62,397 nt of DNA from Faecalimonas umbilicata (GTDB lineage Bacteria > Bacillota > Clostridia > Lachnospirales > Lachnospiraceae): positions 1 through 62,397 of the forward strand of contig NZ_SLZV01000022.1 of NCBI RefSeq assembly GCF_004346095.1. The letters run 5' to 3'. The notes below the pieces were generated by a model. The model ran no database searches and had not been told where the DNA came from. It was given only the letters and a program-made list of their open reading frames with translations. The first letter of the stretch is position 1; each line of letters starts with the position of its first letter. Made by a program: the position numbers and the translations under genes. Below are positions 42,321 to 52,271 of this stretch, piece after piece.

Positions 42321-43238
42321 ATGAGACACTTAATGAGTCCTTTGGACTTTACCGTAGAAGAATTAGACAAATTATTAGATCTTGCCAATGATATTGAAGC
42401 ACATCCAGACAAATATGCCCATGCATGTGACGGGAAGAAGCTTGCCACACTCTTTTATGAGCCAAGCACCCGCACAAGACTAAGCCACGAGGCAGCTATG
42501 TTAAATCTCGGTGGAAGCATCCTCGGATTTTCTTCCGCTGACTCCAGCTCTGCTGCCAAGGGAGAAAGTGTATCCGACACGATCCGCATGGTATCCTGCT
42601 ACGCGGACATCTGTGCAATGCGCCATCCAAAGGAAGGAGCTCCGATGGTTGCATGCCGCCACTCTTCCATCCCGGTCATCAACGCAGGGGACGGCGGACA
42701 CCAGCATCCAACACAGACATTGACAGACCTTCTGACAATCCGCTCGTTAAAGGGACGCCTTGGAAATCTTACAATCGGACTTTGCGGTGATTTAAAATTC
42801 GGAAGAACAGTCCATTCTCTGATCCATGCCCTTGTGCGCTACGAAAATGTACGGTTCGTCCTGATTTCCCCGGAAGAGCTTCGTCTTCCAAGCTATATCC
42901 GCAAAGATGTATTAGATAAGAATAACATCCCTTACAAAGAAGTCATCAATCTGGAAGAGGCAATGCCGGAACTGGATCTCCTCTACATGACACGTGTTCA
43001 GAAAGAACGTTTCTTCAACGAGGAAGACTATGTCCGCATGAAAGATTTCTATATTTTAGATGCTGCCAAAATGTCTCTGGCAAAAGAAGATATGCTTGTA
43101 CTTCATCCACTGCCTAGAGTCAATGAGATTTCCGTGGAAGTGGACAAAGACCCTCGCGCCGCTTATTTCAAACAGGTACAGTACGGTGTCTATGTCCGCA
43201 TGGCGCTGATCCTCACACTTTTAGAAATCGAAGTTTAG
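42321..43238 (+). CDS. pyrB: Aspartate carbamoyltransferase catalytic subunit
   Basis: A 305-residue enzyme of pyrimidine synthesis. The carbamoyl-phosphate site '[15 protein letters not shown]' (about 50-64), '[10 protein letters not shown]', '[12 protein letters not shown]' (about 132-143) and 'HPLPRVNEI' are intact. It is followed by pyrI, so the holoenzyme is of the regulated E. coli type. Confidence 0.95.
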   Translation: MRHLMSPLDFTVEELDKLLDLANDIEAHPDKYAHACDGKKLATLFYEPSTRTRLSHEAAMLNLGGSILGFSSADSSSAAKGESVSDTIRMVSCYADICAMRHPKEGAPMVACRHSSIPVINAGDGGHQHPTQTLTDLLTIRSLKGRLGNLTIGLCGDLKFGRTVHSLIHALVRYENVRFVLISPEELRLPSYIRKDVLDKNNIPYKEVINLEEAMPELDLLYMTRVQKERFFNEEDYVRMKDFYILDAAKMSLAKEDMLVLHPLPRVNEISVEVDKDPRAAYFKQVQYGVYVRMALILTLLEIEV

Positions 43239-43258
43239 ACGGCAGAAAGGAGTTTATC

Positions 43259-43705
43259 ATGGAAAACAATACATTAAATGTCAGCAGTATCTCAGAAGGA
43301 TTTGTATTAGACCATATTCAGGCAGGAAAAAGCATGGATATCTATCACTACCTTCGCCTGGACAAGTTGGATTGCTGTGTCGCAATCATCAAAAATGCAA
43401 GAAGCAACAAAATGGGAAAGAAAGATATTATGAAGATTGAGTGTCCGATCGACATCATTGATCTTGACATTCTCGGATTCATCGATCACAATATCACGAT
43501 CAATATCATCCAGAATGACAAAGTTGTTGAGAAAAAGCGTCTGGAACTCCCAAAAGAAATCACAAATGTGATCAAGTGTAAAAATCCTCGCTGTATCACT
43601 TCCATTGAGCAGGAATTGGAGCATGTATTTGTTCTGACTGATCCGGAAAAAGAAGTATACCGCTGCAAATACTGCGAAGAAAAATACGACAGAAAAAATC
43701 ACTAA
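43259..43705 (+). CDS. pyrI: Aspartate carbamoyltransferase regulatory subunit
   Basis: A 148-residue regulatory chain with an N-terminal nucleotide-binding domain and a C-terminal zinc site: 'KCKNPRCITSIEQ' and 'YRCKYCEEKYD' give the four cysteines. It binds pyrB and mediates CTP inhibition. It starts 20 bases after pyrB with an AAAGGAG site. Confidence 0.93.
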   Translation: MENNTLNVSSISEGFVLDHIQAGKSMDIYHYLRLDKLDCCVAIIKNARSNKMGKKDIMKIECPIDIIDLDILGFIDHNITINIIQNDKVVEKKRLELPKEITNVIKCKNPRCITSIEQELEHVFVLTDPEKEVYRCKYCEEKYDRKNH

Positions 43706-43756
43706 TTGAATATATTTTTATTGCATTGGATTGCAAAAGGATTTCCTTTGTAACAA

Positions 43757-43826
43757 AAAGGTGTTCCTCTTCGAACGACAGGCAAAAAATCTATTGCCTG
43801 TCTGCTCGAAAAGGAGCACCTTTTTT
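43757..43826. terminator. Terminator after pyrBI
   Basis: A long stem: AAGGTG and GACAGGCAA on the left pair with TTGCCTGTC and CACCTT on the right, with short internal loops, followed by TTTTTT. It also serves the convergent acetyltransferase gene. Confidence 0.85.
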
Positions 43827-43850
43827 CTGTTCTATTATTCACAATTGCAA

Positions 43851-44393
43851 TTATAATACAAATTCCAACTGGCAATCACACGGTTCTTTCTCCACGCTCT
43901 TCTGATTATACTCGACTGCCTCCACACATCCCATTTCTTTGTAAAATGCCTGTGTCTCCTCACAGGAATGTGCAGAAATGTATAATTTCTTTGCGCCCAT
44001 CTTTCTTGCAGCTTCCACGCACCTTGTAAAAAGCTGTCGTCCAATTCCTCTGTTTCTGCAATCATAAGAAGTATGTATACTGGTCAGTTCCAAATACTGC
44101 TTCTCCTGTCCGAAAAACTCGTGTTCTACCGATGCAAATCCCTTCAGGCGTTCCTCCACAAACGCACCGAAGACAACTCCTCCTGTCTGTATCGTGTGGA
44201 TCAGACACTCCGTCAGATACCGATAGTCACTATCACTCCACTGTTCGTTAAATACGATGTCCTTCAATACCCATTCACCGTCTTCCTTCCGCCAACAGCG
44301 ATTTACTTCCTGATAGCGGTCAAAGTCAGCAAACAGTGACACAGACAACTCAGATTCTTTGATTCTTCTGTAATTGATTCTACCTTTTCCCAT
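43851..44393 (-). CDS. GNAT acetyltransferase
   Basis: A 180-residue GNAT with the acetyl-CoA pyrophosphate loop 'YDCRNRGIGRQLFTRCVEAARKMG' (about 109-132) and the end motif 'SAHSCEETQAFYKEMGCVEAVEYN'. The ATG at 44393 follows GGAGG. It is convergent with pyrI. The substrate is unknown. Confidence 0.85.
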   Translation of the reverse strand: MGKGRINYRRIKESELSVSLFADFDRYQEVNRCWRKEDGEWVLKDIVFNEQWSDSDYRYLTECLIHTIQTGGVVFGAFVEERLKGFASVEHEFFGQEKQYLELTSIHTSYDCRNRGIGRQLFTRCVEAARKMGAKKLYISAHSCEETQAFYKEMGCVEAVEYNQKSVEKEPCDCQLEFVL

Positions 44394-44424
44394 AGTCGGT
44401 CCCTCCTGTAAAATCAAAAAGCAT

Positions 44425-44771
44425 TAAGCAAGACGATAAGCCGGGTTATGTCGTTGGACAATCATCTATCTAGGCCTGCCGTTGCCGGAAGGCTCAAGCG
44501 ACCTACCTAAAACGTGACGGGCCGCCACATTGTTTTCGTTCGGTCTTGCTTCGGATGGGGTTTACATATGCCCTCGCTGTTACCAGAGAGGCGGTAGTCT
44601 CTTACACTGCCCTTCCAACCTTACCGGTCATATGACCGGCGGTATATTTCTGTTGCACTAGCCTTGGAGTCACCTCCACCGGACGTTATCCGGCATCCTG
44701 CCCTGTGAAGCCCGGACTTTCCTCACCTGCCACCTTTCGGTGATTGCAGCTGCGATTGTCTGTCTTACTTA
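44425..44771 (-). ncRNA. rnpB: RNase P RNA (A-type)
   Basis: The catalytic RNA of RNase P, about 347 bases on the minus strand. The ends pair (TAAGTAAGAC with GTCTTGCTTA). It contains the conserved block GAGGAAAGTCCGGGC near the 5' side, the GGTAA segments in the middle, and the 3' CCCGGCTTATCG with its P4 partner. Limits are set by the terminal pairing and could shift by a few bases. Confidence 0.92.
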
Positions 44772-44989
44772 AATGCCTTTGTATTCTATCATCTTCTAGC
44801 AAAAAAGTAAAGACTTCTGTTAAAAAATACATCTTCTACTTCCATTTACCATACATTATAGCACATTTTTTCAATTTGCAAACACAATGACAGATATTTT
44901 TAACTTCTTTTCCAAGATGTATAATCTTCTGTCTTTCTGCCATACTAGACAGGGAAACGTAATACGAAAAATTTGAGGAGGGCTTAACA

Positions 44990-45172
44990 ATGGCTGATAT
45001 TTCTATCTTAGATTTACAAAATCTCCGTCATTTGATCGGAGGATATGACACAACACACTGCAAAATGACAGATTATGCTTCTCAGACAACCGATCCCGAA
45101 ATCAAAAAATTGTTCCAGGATGCTGCAGACAGTGCAATGAAAAACAAACAGGAACTGATGAGATTTTTATAA
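44990..45172 (+). CDS. Small CotF-like spore coat protein, part 1
   Basis: A 60-residue helical protein ('LDLQNLRHLIGGYDTTHCKM', 'ASQTTDPEIKKLFQDAADSAM') that resembles the N-terminal half of CotF/DUF-type coat proteins. It is followed 14 bases later by a second helical protein resembling the other half. GAGGAGG precedes the ATG. The pair may form a two-part ferritin-like bundle. Confidence 0.7.
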   Translation: MADISILDLQNLRHLIGGYDTTHCKMTDYASQTTDPEIKKLFQDAADSAMKNKQELMRFL

Positions 45173-45185
45173 GGAGGACATCAAA

Positions 45186-45443
45186 ATGAACGAAAAAACA
45201 ATGGTCGCAGATGCACTGGTAGGTATCAACGGAGAATTAAAAATGTTTGGAGAAATGATTCCACAGACAGAGAATAAAGAATTAAAACAATGTCTGAAAC
45301 AGATCCGAAATTCTTGTGAAATGTCACAGGAGAAACTGTATGAAGTCGCACGCCAGAAAAGTTACTATGTTCCTGCCGCAAAGGCAACGGAGCAGGAAGT
45401 AAACCATGTCAAATCCATTCTGACTCAACCGACAATGCACTAA
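45186..45443 (+). CDS. Small CotF-like spore coat protein, part 2
   Basis: An 85-residue protein with 'ADALVGINGELKMFGEMIPQTENKELKQCLKQIR' and the CotF-type end 'LYEVARQKSYYVPAAKATEQEV'. It has its own AGGAGG site. It is probably co-expressed with the 60-residue gene upstream during sporulation. Confidence 0.75.
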   Translation: MNEKTMVADALVGINGELKMFGEMIPQTENKELKQCLKQIRNSCEMSQEKLYEVARQKSYYVPAAKATEQEVNHVKSILTQPTMH

Positions 45444-45450
45444 TTTTTTC

Positions 45451-45503
45451 AGCCGCCTCCCCTGCTGCATCACTGTACCGAAGCCGGAGAGGCGGCTTTC
45501 TGT
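45451..45503 (+). terminator. Terminator after coat gene pair
   Basis: AGCCGCCTC pairs with GAGGCGGCT across a long loop, followed by TTCTG. GC-rich stem; modest U tract. Confidence 0.65.
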
Positions 45504-45594
45504 GTCTGAAAACCTCTCCGATACGGACATACATACGGTTCTTTTCTAAAATCTCCAACTTTTCTTATAATCCTAAGAATTCTTTACTTTCTTA

Positions 45595-45623
45595 ATGACA
45601 AAAAATATTTTATCCTGTACAAT
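45595..45623 (+). promoter_or_regulatory. Promoter of the ABC-F gene
   Basis: ATGACA (45595-45600), 17-base spacer, TACAAT (45618-45623), 45 bases before the ATG. Confidence 0.65.
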
Positions 45624-45667
45624 GATATCTAACTGACAAAAGAACAAAAGAATTAAGGAGCTATTTT

Positions 45668-47224
45668 ATGAGTATTTTAAATGTAGAACATTTATCTCAC
45701 GGCTTCGGGGACCGTGCGATTTTTGAAGATGTTTCTTTCCGACTGTTAAAAGGTGAGCATATCGGACTTGTCGGTGCAAACGGAGAAGGAAAATCCACTT
45801 TTATGAATATTGTAACCGGAAAATTACAGCCAGATGAAGGAAAGATTGAGTGGGCGAAAAATGTACGTACTGGATATCTGGATCAACATACGGTTCTGGA
45901 AAAGGGCCAGACGATCCGTGATGTCTTAAAGTCGGCATTCCAGTATCTCTTTGCACTGGAGGAGAAAATGAATCAAATCTGCGACTCTCTCGGCGATGCA
46001 GATCCAGAAGAAATGGAAGCGCTGATGGAGGAGCTTGGGACAATCCAGGATACCCTGACACTTCAGGACTTTTATATCATTGACTCTAAAGTAGAAGAAG
46101 TTGCACGCGCACTCGGATTACTTGATATCGGTCTGGAGCGAGATGTCACAGATTTAAGCGGAGGACAGCGCACAAAAGTACTCCTTGCCAAGCTGCTTTT
46201 AGAGAAACCTGATATCCTGCTTCTCGACGAGCCAACAAACTATCTGGACGAGGAACACATTGTGTGGCTTAAGCGCTACTTACTTGACTATGAAAATGCC
46301 TTTATCTTAATTTCCCATGATATTCCATTTTTAAACGAAGTAGTCAACATCATTTACCATATGGAAAATCAGGAGTTAAATCGTTACGTCGGTGACTATA
46401 ATCATTTTCAGGAAGTCTACGCAGTCAAAAAATCTCAGCTGGAAGCTGCCTACCGCCGTCAGCAGCAAGAAATCAGTGAACTAAAAGACTTTGTTGCCCG
46501 CAACAAAGCAAGAGTTTCCACAAGAAACATGGCGATGTCCCGCCAGAAAAAACTGGATAAGATGGATATCATTGAGCTTGCTGCCGAAAAACCGAAACCG
46601 GAATTTCGCTTCAAAGTCGGACGCACTCCTGGAAAATACATTTTCGAAACGAAAGATCTCGTGATCGGATATGACGAACCTCTTTCCAAACCACTCTCCC
46701 TTTCTATGGAGCGCGGTCACAAAATTGCGCTCGTCGGCGCCAATGGAATTGGAAAGACCACTCTGTTAAAAAGCATTCTTGGCCTGATCCATCCTCTGAA
46801 AGGTTCTGTGGAACTTGGGGAAAATCTTATGATCGGTTATTTTGAGCAGGAATCTGCACCAGACAATAAAACGACCTGTATTGAAGAAATCTGGAGTGAA
46901 TTTCCGTCTTTCACCCAGTATGAGGTCCGTTCCGCACTAGCCAAATGTGGTTTGACGACAAAACACATTGAAAGTCAGGTTCGTGTGTTAAGCGGTGGAG
47001 AACAGGCAAAAGTACGTCTGTGCAAACTGATCAACCGAGAGACAAATATTTTACTTTTGGACGAGCCGACCAATCACCTTGACGTGGATGCCAAGGCAGA
47101 GTTGAAACGAGCTCTGCAAGAATACAACGGCAGCATTCTTCTGATCTGCCATGAGCCTGACTTCTATCAGGATGTGGTAAATGAAGTTTGGGACTGCACA
47201 AAATGGACAACGAAGATTATTTAA
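45668..47224 (+). CDS. ABC-F family ATPase (YbiT-like)
   Basis: A 518-residue protein with two ABC domains and no membrane domain: Walker A 'GANGEGKST' and 'GANGIGKTT', signatures 'LSGGQ' and 'LSGGE', Walker B 'ILLLDEPTN' twice. The inter-domain linker (about 240-310) is the P-site tRNA interaction motif. ABC-F proteins act on the ribosome in translation or antibiotic protection. Nothing suggests a resistance role specifically. Confidence 0.9.
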   Translation: MSILNVEHLSHGFGDRAIFEDVSFRLLKGEHIGLVGANGEGKSTFMNIVTGKLQPDEGKIEWAKNVRTGYLDQHTVLEKGQTIRDVLKSAFQYLFALEEKMNQICDSLGDADPEEMEALMEELGTIQDTLTLQDFYIIDSKVEEVARALGLLDIGLERDVTDLSGGQRTKVLLAKLLLEKPDILLLDEPTNYLDEEHIVWLKRYLLDYENAFILISHDIPFLNEVVNIIYHMENQELNRYVGDYNHFQEVYAVKKSQLEAAYRRQQQEISELKDFVARNKARVSTRNMAMSRQKKLDKMDIIELAAEKPKPEFRFKVGRTPGKYIFETKDLVIGYDEPLSKPLSLSMERGHKIALVGANGIGKTTLLKSILGLIHPLKGSVELGENLMIGYFEQESAPDNKTTCIEEIWSEFPSFTQYEVRSALAKCGLTTKHIESQVRVLSGGEQAKVRLCKLINRETNILLLDEPTNHLDVDAKAELKRALQEYNGSILLICHEPDFYQDVVNEVWDCTKWTTKII

Positions 47225-47257
47225 TTTCATTTCAAAAATATTTCTGATGCAACAAAA

Positions 47258-47335
47258 AACTTCAGCAAGAACTCTTTTGCTCTGTCTTTCTTCTAAGATT
47301 CGACAGATTCAAACTGGTTCTTTGCTGAAGTTTTT
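47258..47335. terminator. Bidirectional terminator
   Basis: AACTTCAGCAAGAAC pairs with GTTCTTTGCTGAAGTT across a 45-base loop, followed by TTTTG and preceded by an A run. Lies between convergent genes. Confidence 0.75.
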
Positions 47336-47353
47336 GTTTGTTTTTTATCGTAT

Positions 47354-48154
47354 TTACTTTTCCACTTGCTCAGATGCACAATCTTTCGGAGCTTCTTCCT
47401 TCTCCTCTGCTTCCTTCTCCTCTATCGGCAGGTTTCCTAAAAGAGGCTGTGACACTGGCACCTCATTTTTCATAAAATCCTGCTCTCCGGTCATCGGATT
47501 CCCCGAAAAAGACATTTCCCCTTTTTCTGTTTCATTCATGGCTGCTCCAAAAGTACCTGCCATAAACTCTCTCGCCGCAGAATTCTGTGCCTCTTCCTGA
47601 TTTCTTGTCATCTTCTCCTGTCGGAACTGATCTTCTTCTTTTCTTGTGCAACGGAAAAAGTAAATTCCGACTGCAATGATTGCTGCTCCTGCCACTCCCT
47701 TTGTCAATACATTTCCAATATTCCAAAGAACATCATACATAAATCCCGGCAAAATGACATAGATCAGAGAGGAAATTCCATCCCACAGCAAAGTTGCACC
47801 GATCAGAATGATCAGAATCGTAATGATGGAACGGTAAGACTGGAAAAATCCTTTTTTATCGCTTCGAAACTCTTTCGCCAGTTCATCCATGTGAAGTAAA
47901 TATCTGTCTTCTACCATGTAAAATTCTTCCGGGTTCATTGTCTTTAAGTTATGCACATGAAAAAAACTGTAAAACCATATAACCGGCAGTAAAAAAATCG
48001 GCCAGCCCATACCAAGCATTGCAATCAGTGCCACGCTTCCCCAAAATAGAATCATTAGACTGACTCCCTGCTTCTCAAATCCCATATAAAGCTCTCCCGC
48101 TCCCGGGATCAAAGAAGCTATCCATGTTAAAAACCCTTTTCTTTGTCTTCTCAT
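47354..48154 (-). CDS. Conserved membrane protein of unknown function
   Basis: About 266 residues. Four hydrophobic segments are seen (about 8-22, 26-48, 105-130, 145-170), a conserved 'SLIPGAGELYMGFEKQG' near the start, and an acidic C-terminal tail. 'IPGAGELYMG' recalls the TM2-type motif of small membrane proteins. The ATG at 48154 suits this start; the frame also opens at 48172. Function unknown. Confidence 0.7.
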   Translation of the reverse strand: MRRQRKGFLTWIASLIPGAGELYMGFEKQGVSLMILFWGSVALIAMLGMGWPIFLLPVIWFYSFFHVHNLKTMNPEEFYMVEDRYLLHMDELAKEFRSDKKGFFQSYRSIITILIILIGATLLWDGISSLIYVILPGFMYDVLWNIGNVLTKGVAGAAIIAVGIYFFRCTRKEEDQFRQEKMTRNQEEAQNSAAREFMAGTFGAAMNETEKGEMSFSGNPMTGEQDFMKNEVPVSQPLLGNLPIEEKEAEEKEEAPKDCASEQVEK

Positions 48155-48305
48155 ACAAATCATTCCTTCCATTTATCTTATTGATTACTTTCTTTTGAAC
48201 TAACTTTATTATACAAAAAGAACTTTAAGATAGGCGATATGATTTATTAAGATTTTATGAAATTTATCTTCTTGGCACGGCTATCCTCTTGTGTTTGCTT
48301 TACAG

Positions 48306-49697
48306 CTATTTTCGATTTCTTTTATACTCTTTTGCCATATGAATGACCTCTCCATGCAGAAGGATCAACGCTGCCAGGTTCGGAATTGCCATCAACCCGT
48401 TAAAAGTATCAGACAGTTCCCAAACAAGCTTCGGTGCAAGAACAGATCCCGGCAGAAGAAGCAATATGTAGATCAGTTTATATGGAAAAACTGCATGTTC
48501 TCCAAAAAGATATGCTGCTGTCCGCTCTCCAAAATATGCCCAGCCGATGATGGTCGCAAACGCAAACAGCGCAATGGAGATGGCAAGAAATTTGTCCCCA
48601 TTTGGAAATACTGTTGCAAAGGCATTTCCCGTCAACGTCGTGCCGTCAATGTTTTCGACTCCATCTGCAATGTTTGAAATGCATCTCTGTGGATCATATA
48701 CGCCTGAAGTCAATATTACAAGTGCTGTGATTGTACAGACAACAATCGTATCTATGAACACTTCTGCCATTCCCCACATACCCTGAATCTGCGGACAGCT
48801 TACATCAGAAGCCGCATGTGCCATCACCGAAGATCCAAGTCCGGCCTCATTGGAAAAAACACCGCGGGAAATACCCATTTTCATCGCCATCTTCACACCA
48901 TATCCAGCCACTCCGCCTCCAACTGCACGCAGCCCAAATGCTTCTCCGAAAATCCATAAAAATGTTTCCGGAATTCTCTCATAATGTATCACAATGACAA
49001 GAAGACCTCCCAGAATATAGAATGCCGCCATAAACGGAACGATTTTTTCTGCTACCATCGCGACTCTCTGAACACCGCCGAGAATCACAACAGCCACAAG
49101 TACCATTAATGCCATTCCTGTAAATTGCTCCGGAATTTTCAATGTAGCTTTCAGCCCTTTTGCAATCGCATTGGCCTGTGTCATATTTCCCATTCCAAAA
49201 GAGGCGCAAAGACAAAATATAGAAAAGAAAACTGCAAGCCACTTCGCCCCCAGTCCCCGCTCCATATAGACCATCGCGCCCCCAACCCATGCACCTTCGG
49301 AGTTTTTGTAACGATATTTGATCCCGAGCACATTTTCTGCATAGATTGTCATCATCCCGAGGAACGCAGACACCCACATCCAGAAGACCGCTCCTGGGCC
49401 TCCGGTCACAATTGCTGTGGCAACTCCGGTAATATTCCCCGTGCCAAGCGTTGCTGCTAACGCCGTACAAAACGATTGAAATTGTGAAATAGACTGATGA
49501 TCCTGCGCCTTTCTGACTCTCCGGTCATGAAACAATGCACCAAGTGTATCCCCCATCCAGACTTTCCAACCCTTAAACTGAAAGAAACCGGTTCGCAGTG
49601 TAAAAAGCATTCCGACACCAAGGAAAATGACCAGCATCCCCCGCCCCCATACGAACGCATTTACCACACTGTTGATTTGTCCTATTTTCTCTAGCAT
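48306..49697 (-). CDS. Sodium:alanine symporter (AGCS family)
   Basis: A 463-residue transporter with about ten membrane helices. The family signatures 'GTGNITGVATAIVTGGPGAVFWMWVSAF' (about 85-112) and 'GVFSNEAGLGSSVMAHAAS' (about 285-303) are clear. It should import alanine or glycine with sodium. The ATG at 49697 follows GGGAGG. It is divergent from the Crp/Fnr gene, a likely regulator. Confidence 0.92.
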   Translation of the reverse strand: MLEKIGQINSVVNAFVWGRGMLVIFLGVGMLFTLRTGFFQFKGWKVWMGDTLGALFHDRRVRKAQDHQSISQFQSFCTALAATLGTGNITGVATAIVTGGPGAVFWMWVSAFLGMMTIYAENVLGIKYRYKNSEGAWVGGAMVYMERGLGAKWLAVFFSIFCLCASFGMGNMTQANAIAKGLKATLKIPEQFTGMALMVLVAVVILGGVQRVAMVAEKIVPFMAAFYILGGLLVIVIHYERIPETFLWIFGEAFGLRAVGGGVAGYGVKMAMKMGISRGVFSNEAGLGSSVMAHAASDVSCPQIQGMWGMAEVFIDTIVVCTITALVILTSGVYDPQRCISNIADGVENIDGTTLTGNAFATVFPNGDKFLAISIALFAFATIIGWAYFGERTAAYLFGEHAVFPYKLIYILLLLPGSVLAPKLVWELSDTFNGLMAIPNLAALILLHGEVIHMAKEYKRNRK

Positions 49698-49804
49698 AAC
49701 TCCTCCCATATTTCAAATTTCGATGCAAAGCGAACCTTTCGCTCTGTCCGTACTATCAAATATATGAGAATTTTTTCTGTTTATTAGTTTTCCCGCAAAA
49801 TCAT

Positions 49805-49833
49805 TTGCCCTTTTTTCGATCTCATAGTACAAT
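49805..49833 (+). promoter_or_regulatory. Promoter of Crp/Fnr gene
   Basis: TTGCCC (49805-49810), 17-base spacer, TACAAT (49828-49833), 28 bases before the start. Confidence 0.65.
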
Positions 49834-49860
49834 ACCACTATGCAAAGGAGCGTGACACAA

Positions 49861-50535
49861 ATGACAGAACACGATATTCAACTTTTAAAATCACATTTTA
49901 CTTTCTGGGACAAACTATCCCCTCATCAAAAAGATATTCTAATTGGAGGAACGACTGCTGTCTCCTATGAAAGAGGAGATTCTATCCACAGTGCTGACTT
50001 AGACTGTGTCGGTGTCCTTCTCATTAAAAAAGGCTCTGTCCGGGTATATATCCTCTCAGAAGATGGGCGGGAAATTACTCTTTATCGGCTGTATGACGGA
50101 GACATCTGTATTCTATCAGCTTCCTGCGTTCTTCAGTCAATCACATTCGACGTCCATATTGATGCCGTTTCCGACTGTGAATTTCTTCAGACGAATTCCT
50201 GTGCCTTTTCACAGATCATGCAGGAAAATATTTATGTAGAAGCCTTCGCCTACAAGCTGGCATCCGAAAGTTTCTCCGACGTCATGTGGGCAATGCAGCA
50301 GGTGCTTTTCATGAGTTTTGATAAACGGCTTGCCCTCTTTCTTTTGGAGGAATCCGCCAACGAACAATCCGATACGATCCACATGACTCACGAGCAGATT
50401 GCACGCTTCGTCGGCAGCGCCAGAGAAGTTGTCACCCGGATGCTCAAATATTTCTCCTCTGAAGGATATGTCGAACTTTCTCGCGGAAATGTACACATCA
50501 CCAACCGCGCCGGTCTGACTTCCCTTACCCTGTAA
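49861..50535 (+). CDS. Crp/Fnr family regulator
   Basis: A 224-residue regulator with an N-terminal cyclic-nucleotide-binding-type beta barrel ('GVLLIKKGSVRVYILSEDGREITLYRLYDGDICILS') and a C-terminal winged helix ('HEQIARFVGSAREVVTRMLKYFSSEG'). There are Cys residues at about 88, 97, 109 and 118 ('GDICILSASCVLQ', 'VSDCEFLQTNSCAF'), but no clear Fe-S spacing. The ATG at 49861 follows AAAGGAG; an upstream ATG at 49840 is inside that site. Confidence 0.9.
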   Translation: MTEHDIQLLKSHFTFWDKLSPHQKDILIGGTTAVSYERGDSIHSADLDCVGVLLIKKGSVRVYILSEDGREITLYRLYDGDICILSASCVLQSITFDVHIDAVSDCEFLQTNSCAFSQIMQENIYVEAFAYKLASESFSDVMWAMQQVLFMSFDKRLALFLLEESANEQSDTIHMTHEQIARFVGSAREVVTRMLKYFSSEGYVELSRGNVHITNRAGLTSLTL

Positions 50536-50596
50536 ACACCATTTTTCTAGATCAAGTGTTTCATACACTTATAAAACTATTCCCAAAATACAAAAA

Positions 50597-50635
50597 GGAA
50601 ATGTCCTGCTTTTTACAGCTATTTAGACATTTCCT
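50597..50635. terminator. Terminator between Crp/Fnr and thioredoxin genes
   Basis: AAGGAAATGTC pairs with GACATTTCCTT (11 pairs). It lies between convergent genes and probably works in both directions. Confidence 0.75.
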
Positions 50636-50683
50636 TGCTTTCTCATATTTTTTGCATCGTTTCTGCTTTCGTTCTCCTAGCAC

Positions 50684-50995
50684 TTATGCATGGATCATTT
50701 CCAGTAACTCTTCTTTTGTCTTTGCCCCGAGCTCTTGTTTTGCAATCTTACCATCTTTGAATAAAATCAATGTCGGAATGGACATTACGCGGTATTCCTT
50801 TGCAATTTTCATCTGCTCATCTACATTGACTTTACAGATCTTTACATCTGTCACTTCCTCTGCCAGTTCCTCAATGATTGGCAGTACCATCTGGCAAGGT
50901 CCACACCATGGTGCCCAGAAATCTACTAAAACTGGTTCCTTTGCCTCTAATACTTCTTTTTGAAATGTTTCGCTTGTTAATTGAATTGCTGCCAT
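50684..50995 (-). CDS. trxA: Thioredoxin
   Basis: A 103-residue thioredoxin with the active site WCGPC in 'VDFWAPWCGPCQMVLPIIEEL' (about 25-45) and the cis-Pro segment 'MSIPTLILFKDG'. Cytoplasmic disulfide reductant. The ATG at 50995 follows AAAGGATGG; the frame is open to 51064 but without homology. Confidence 0.95.
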   Translation of the reverse strand: MAAIQLTSETFQKEVLEAKEPVLVDFWAPWCGPCQMVLPIIEELAEEVTDVKICKVNVDEQMKIAKEYRVMSIPTLILFKDGKIAKQELGAKTKEELLEMIHA

Positions 50996-51230
50996 TTTTC
51001 TTCCATCCTTTCTATTCCTGCAATGATTTATGGTCTGCCTGACATTCATCAGGTCTTTTTCCATTTCCTTTGTTATCTCTTATTATACTCATGATTGACA
51101 GAAACTCTGTGAGTTAGTCACAGTTTCTGCAATTTTTCTTACCAGCTTTTATCAGCAAAATTTTTTGTCTTGCCATCTCTTTTCCCCTTGCTAAACTTTT
51201 CTTTTTGCCAGCTTTAGCATATCATATTTT

Positions 51231-51554
51231 TTAATACTTCACATCCTCTTCTTGCGCTGTTTCGTTTTTCCACTTCTTATAATTATACGCAGCCTGAATA
51301 AAAACCGGCAGAAAAAGAATCACGCCAATAATCCTTGCATAGGAATATGCCGGAAACTCTTTATAAATTACGATGTTTATCATTATCCATACAGGTATCA
51401 TCCATAATGTTCTGATTAATTTTCGTCTATAACTTAATTTCCAATAACAAACTTCAATCCCTTTGTCTACTTTTTCGCTCATATCATATCTTCTTGCAAG
51501 AAAAAAAGAAAGGGACAATCCAATGATCATACTAATTATCATTATCAAGAACAT
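51231..51554 (-). CDS. Small membrane protein of unknown function
   Basis: A 107-residue protein with an N-terminal membrane helix (2-20), a basic cytoplasmic loop, and two more helices (about 48-65 and 72-92). It ends in a short acidic tail. No family is recognised. The next gene upstream is a small XRE regulator. Confidence 0.6.
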   Translation of the reverse strand: MFLIMIISMIIGLSLSFFLARRYDMSEKVDKGIEVCYWKLSYRRKLIRTLWMIPVWIMINIVIYKEFPAYSYARIIGVILFLPVFIQAAYNYKKWKNETAQEEDVKY

Positions 51555-51645
51555 ATTACCATCCTCCGATTTCTGCTTCTATTACGATAATTTTACCATT
51601 TTAGATCACTGTTACAAGTTAAATGTAGGTAAAGATTTTAGAAAA

Positions 51646-51843
51646 TTATTCTTCTACTGTAAAAATTTCTTCAATCGTAACATGGAATGTCTTTGCGATA
51701 TTCCATGCCAAAACCAATGATGGATTGTATTTTCCCTTTTCAAGGTTTCCTATAGTTTCTCGGCGTACACCTACTTTTGCAGCCAAGTCTTCCTGTTTCA
51801 TATCAAATCTTGCTCTATACTCTTTAATTCTGTTTTTAATCAT
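51646..51843 (-). CDS. Small XRE regulator (paired with DUF3796)
   Basis: A 65-residue one-domain regulator ('[41 protein letters not shown]' minus linker). Its ATG at 51843 overlaps the end of the DUF3796 gene region, which codes a membrane protein. Such pairs are common in Clostridia and Bacilli and presumably sense the membrane, with no known signal. Confidence 0.8.
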   Translation of the reverse strand: MIKNRIKEYRARFDMKQEDLAAKVGVRRETIGNLEKGKYNPSLVLAWNIAKTFHVTIEEIFTVEE

Positions 51844-52189
51844 CGGACACACCACACCTATCTTTCCAATCAAAATAAGCAGTAACAAAACAGAAGACAA
51901 TTATGGAAAACCCAAATCCCAAACCAATCCCTTTTACAAGCGCGACATTAGAATTATGCTCTATAATTGCATAATAGAACGTGACAATGGCCGTTATTAC
52001 TAATTCAGAGAAAAACGCCCACGCAGCAGCTTTTCTCATATTTTGAACAAACATTTCATCTGTTTCCACAAAGAAATATTCAAAAAATAAGGCAAAACAT
52101 AAAAACGGGAAAAAGATAGGATTATCTGTCCAAAATCCCAGCAAGCCAATGAGAGAGAAAAAACCTAAAAATCCATACCTACATTTCAT
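51836..52189 (-). CDS. DUF3796 membrane protein
   Basis: A 117-residue protein with three or four membrane helices and the DUF3796 start '[19 protein letters not shown]'. It is partnered with an XRE regulator that overlaps its 3' end by eight bases. The ATG at 52189 follows AAGGAGG; an in-frame ATG at 52222 has no ribosome site. Confidence 0.8.
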   Translation of the reverse strand: MKCRYGFLGFFSLIGLLGFWTDNPIFFPFLCFALFFEYFFVETDEMFVQNMRKAAAWAFFSELVITAIVTFYYAIIEHNSNVALVKGIGLGFGFSIIVFCFVTAYFDWKDRCGVSDD

Positions 52190-52271
52190 AATAGACCTCC
52201 TTATATGTGGTATATTTAACACTTTATGTTATAAATATACCACTTTTTATGTTTGAAGTCAAGAATGCACA

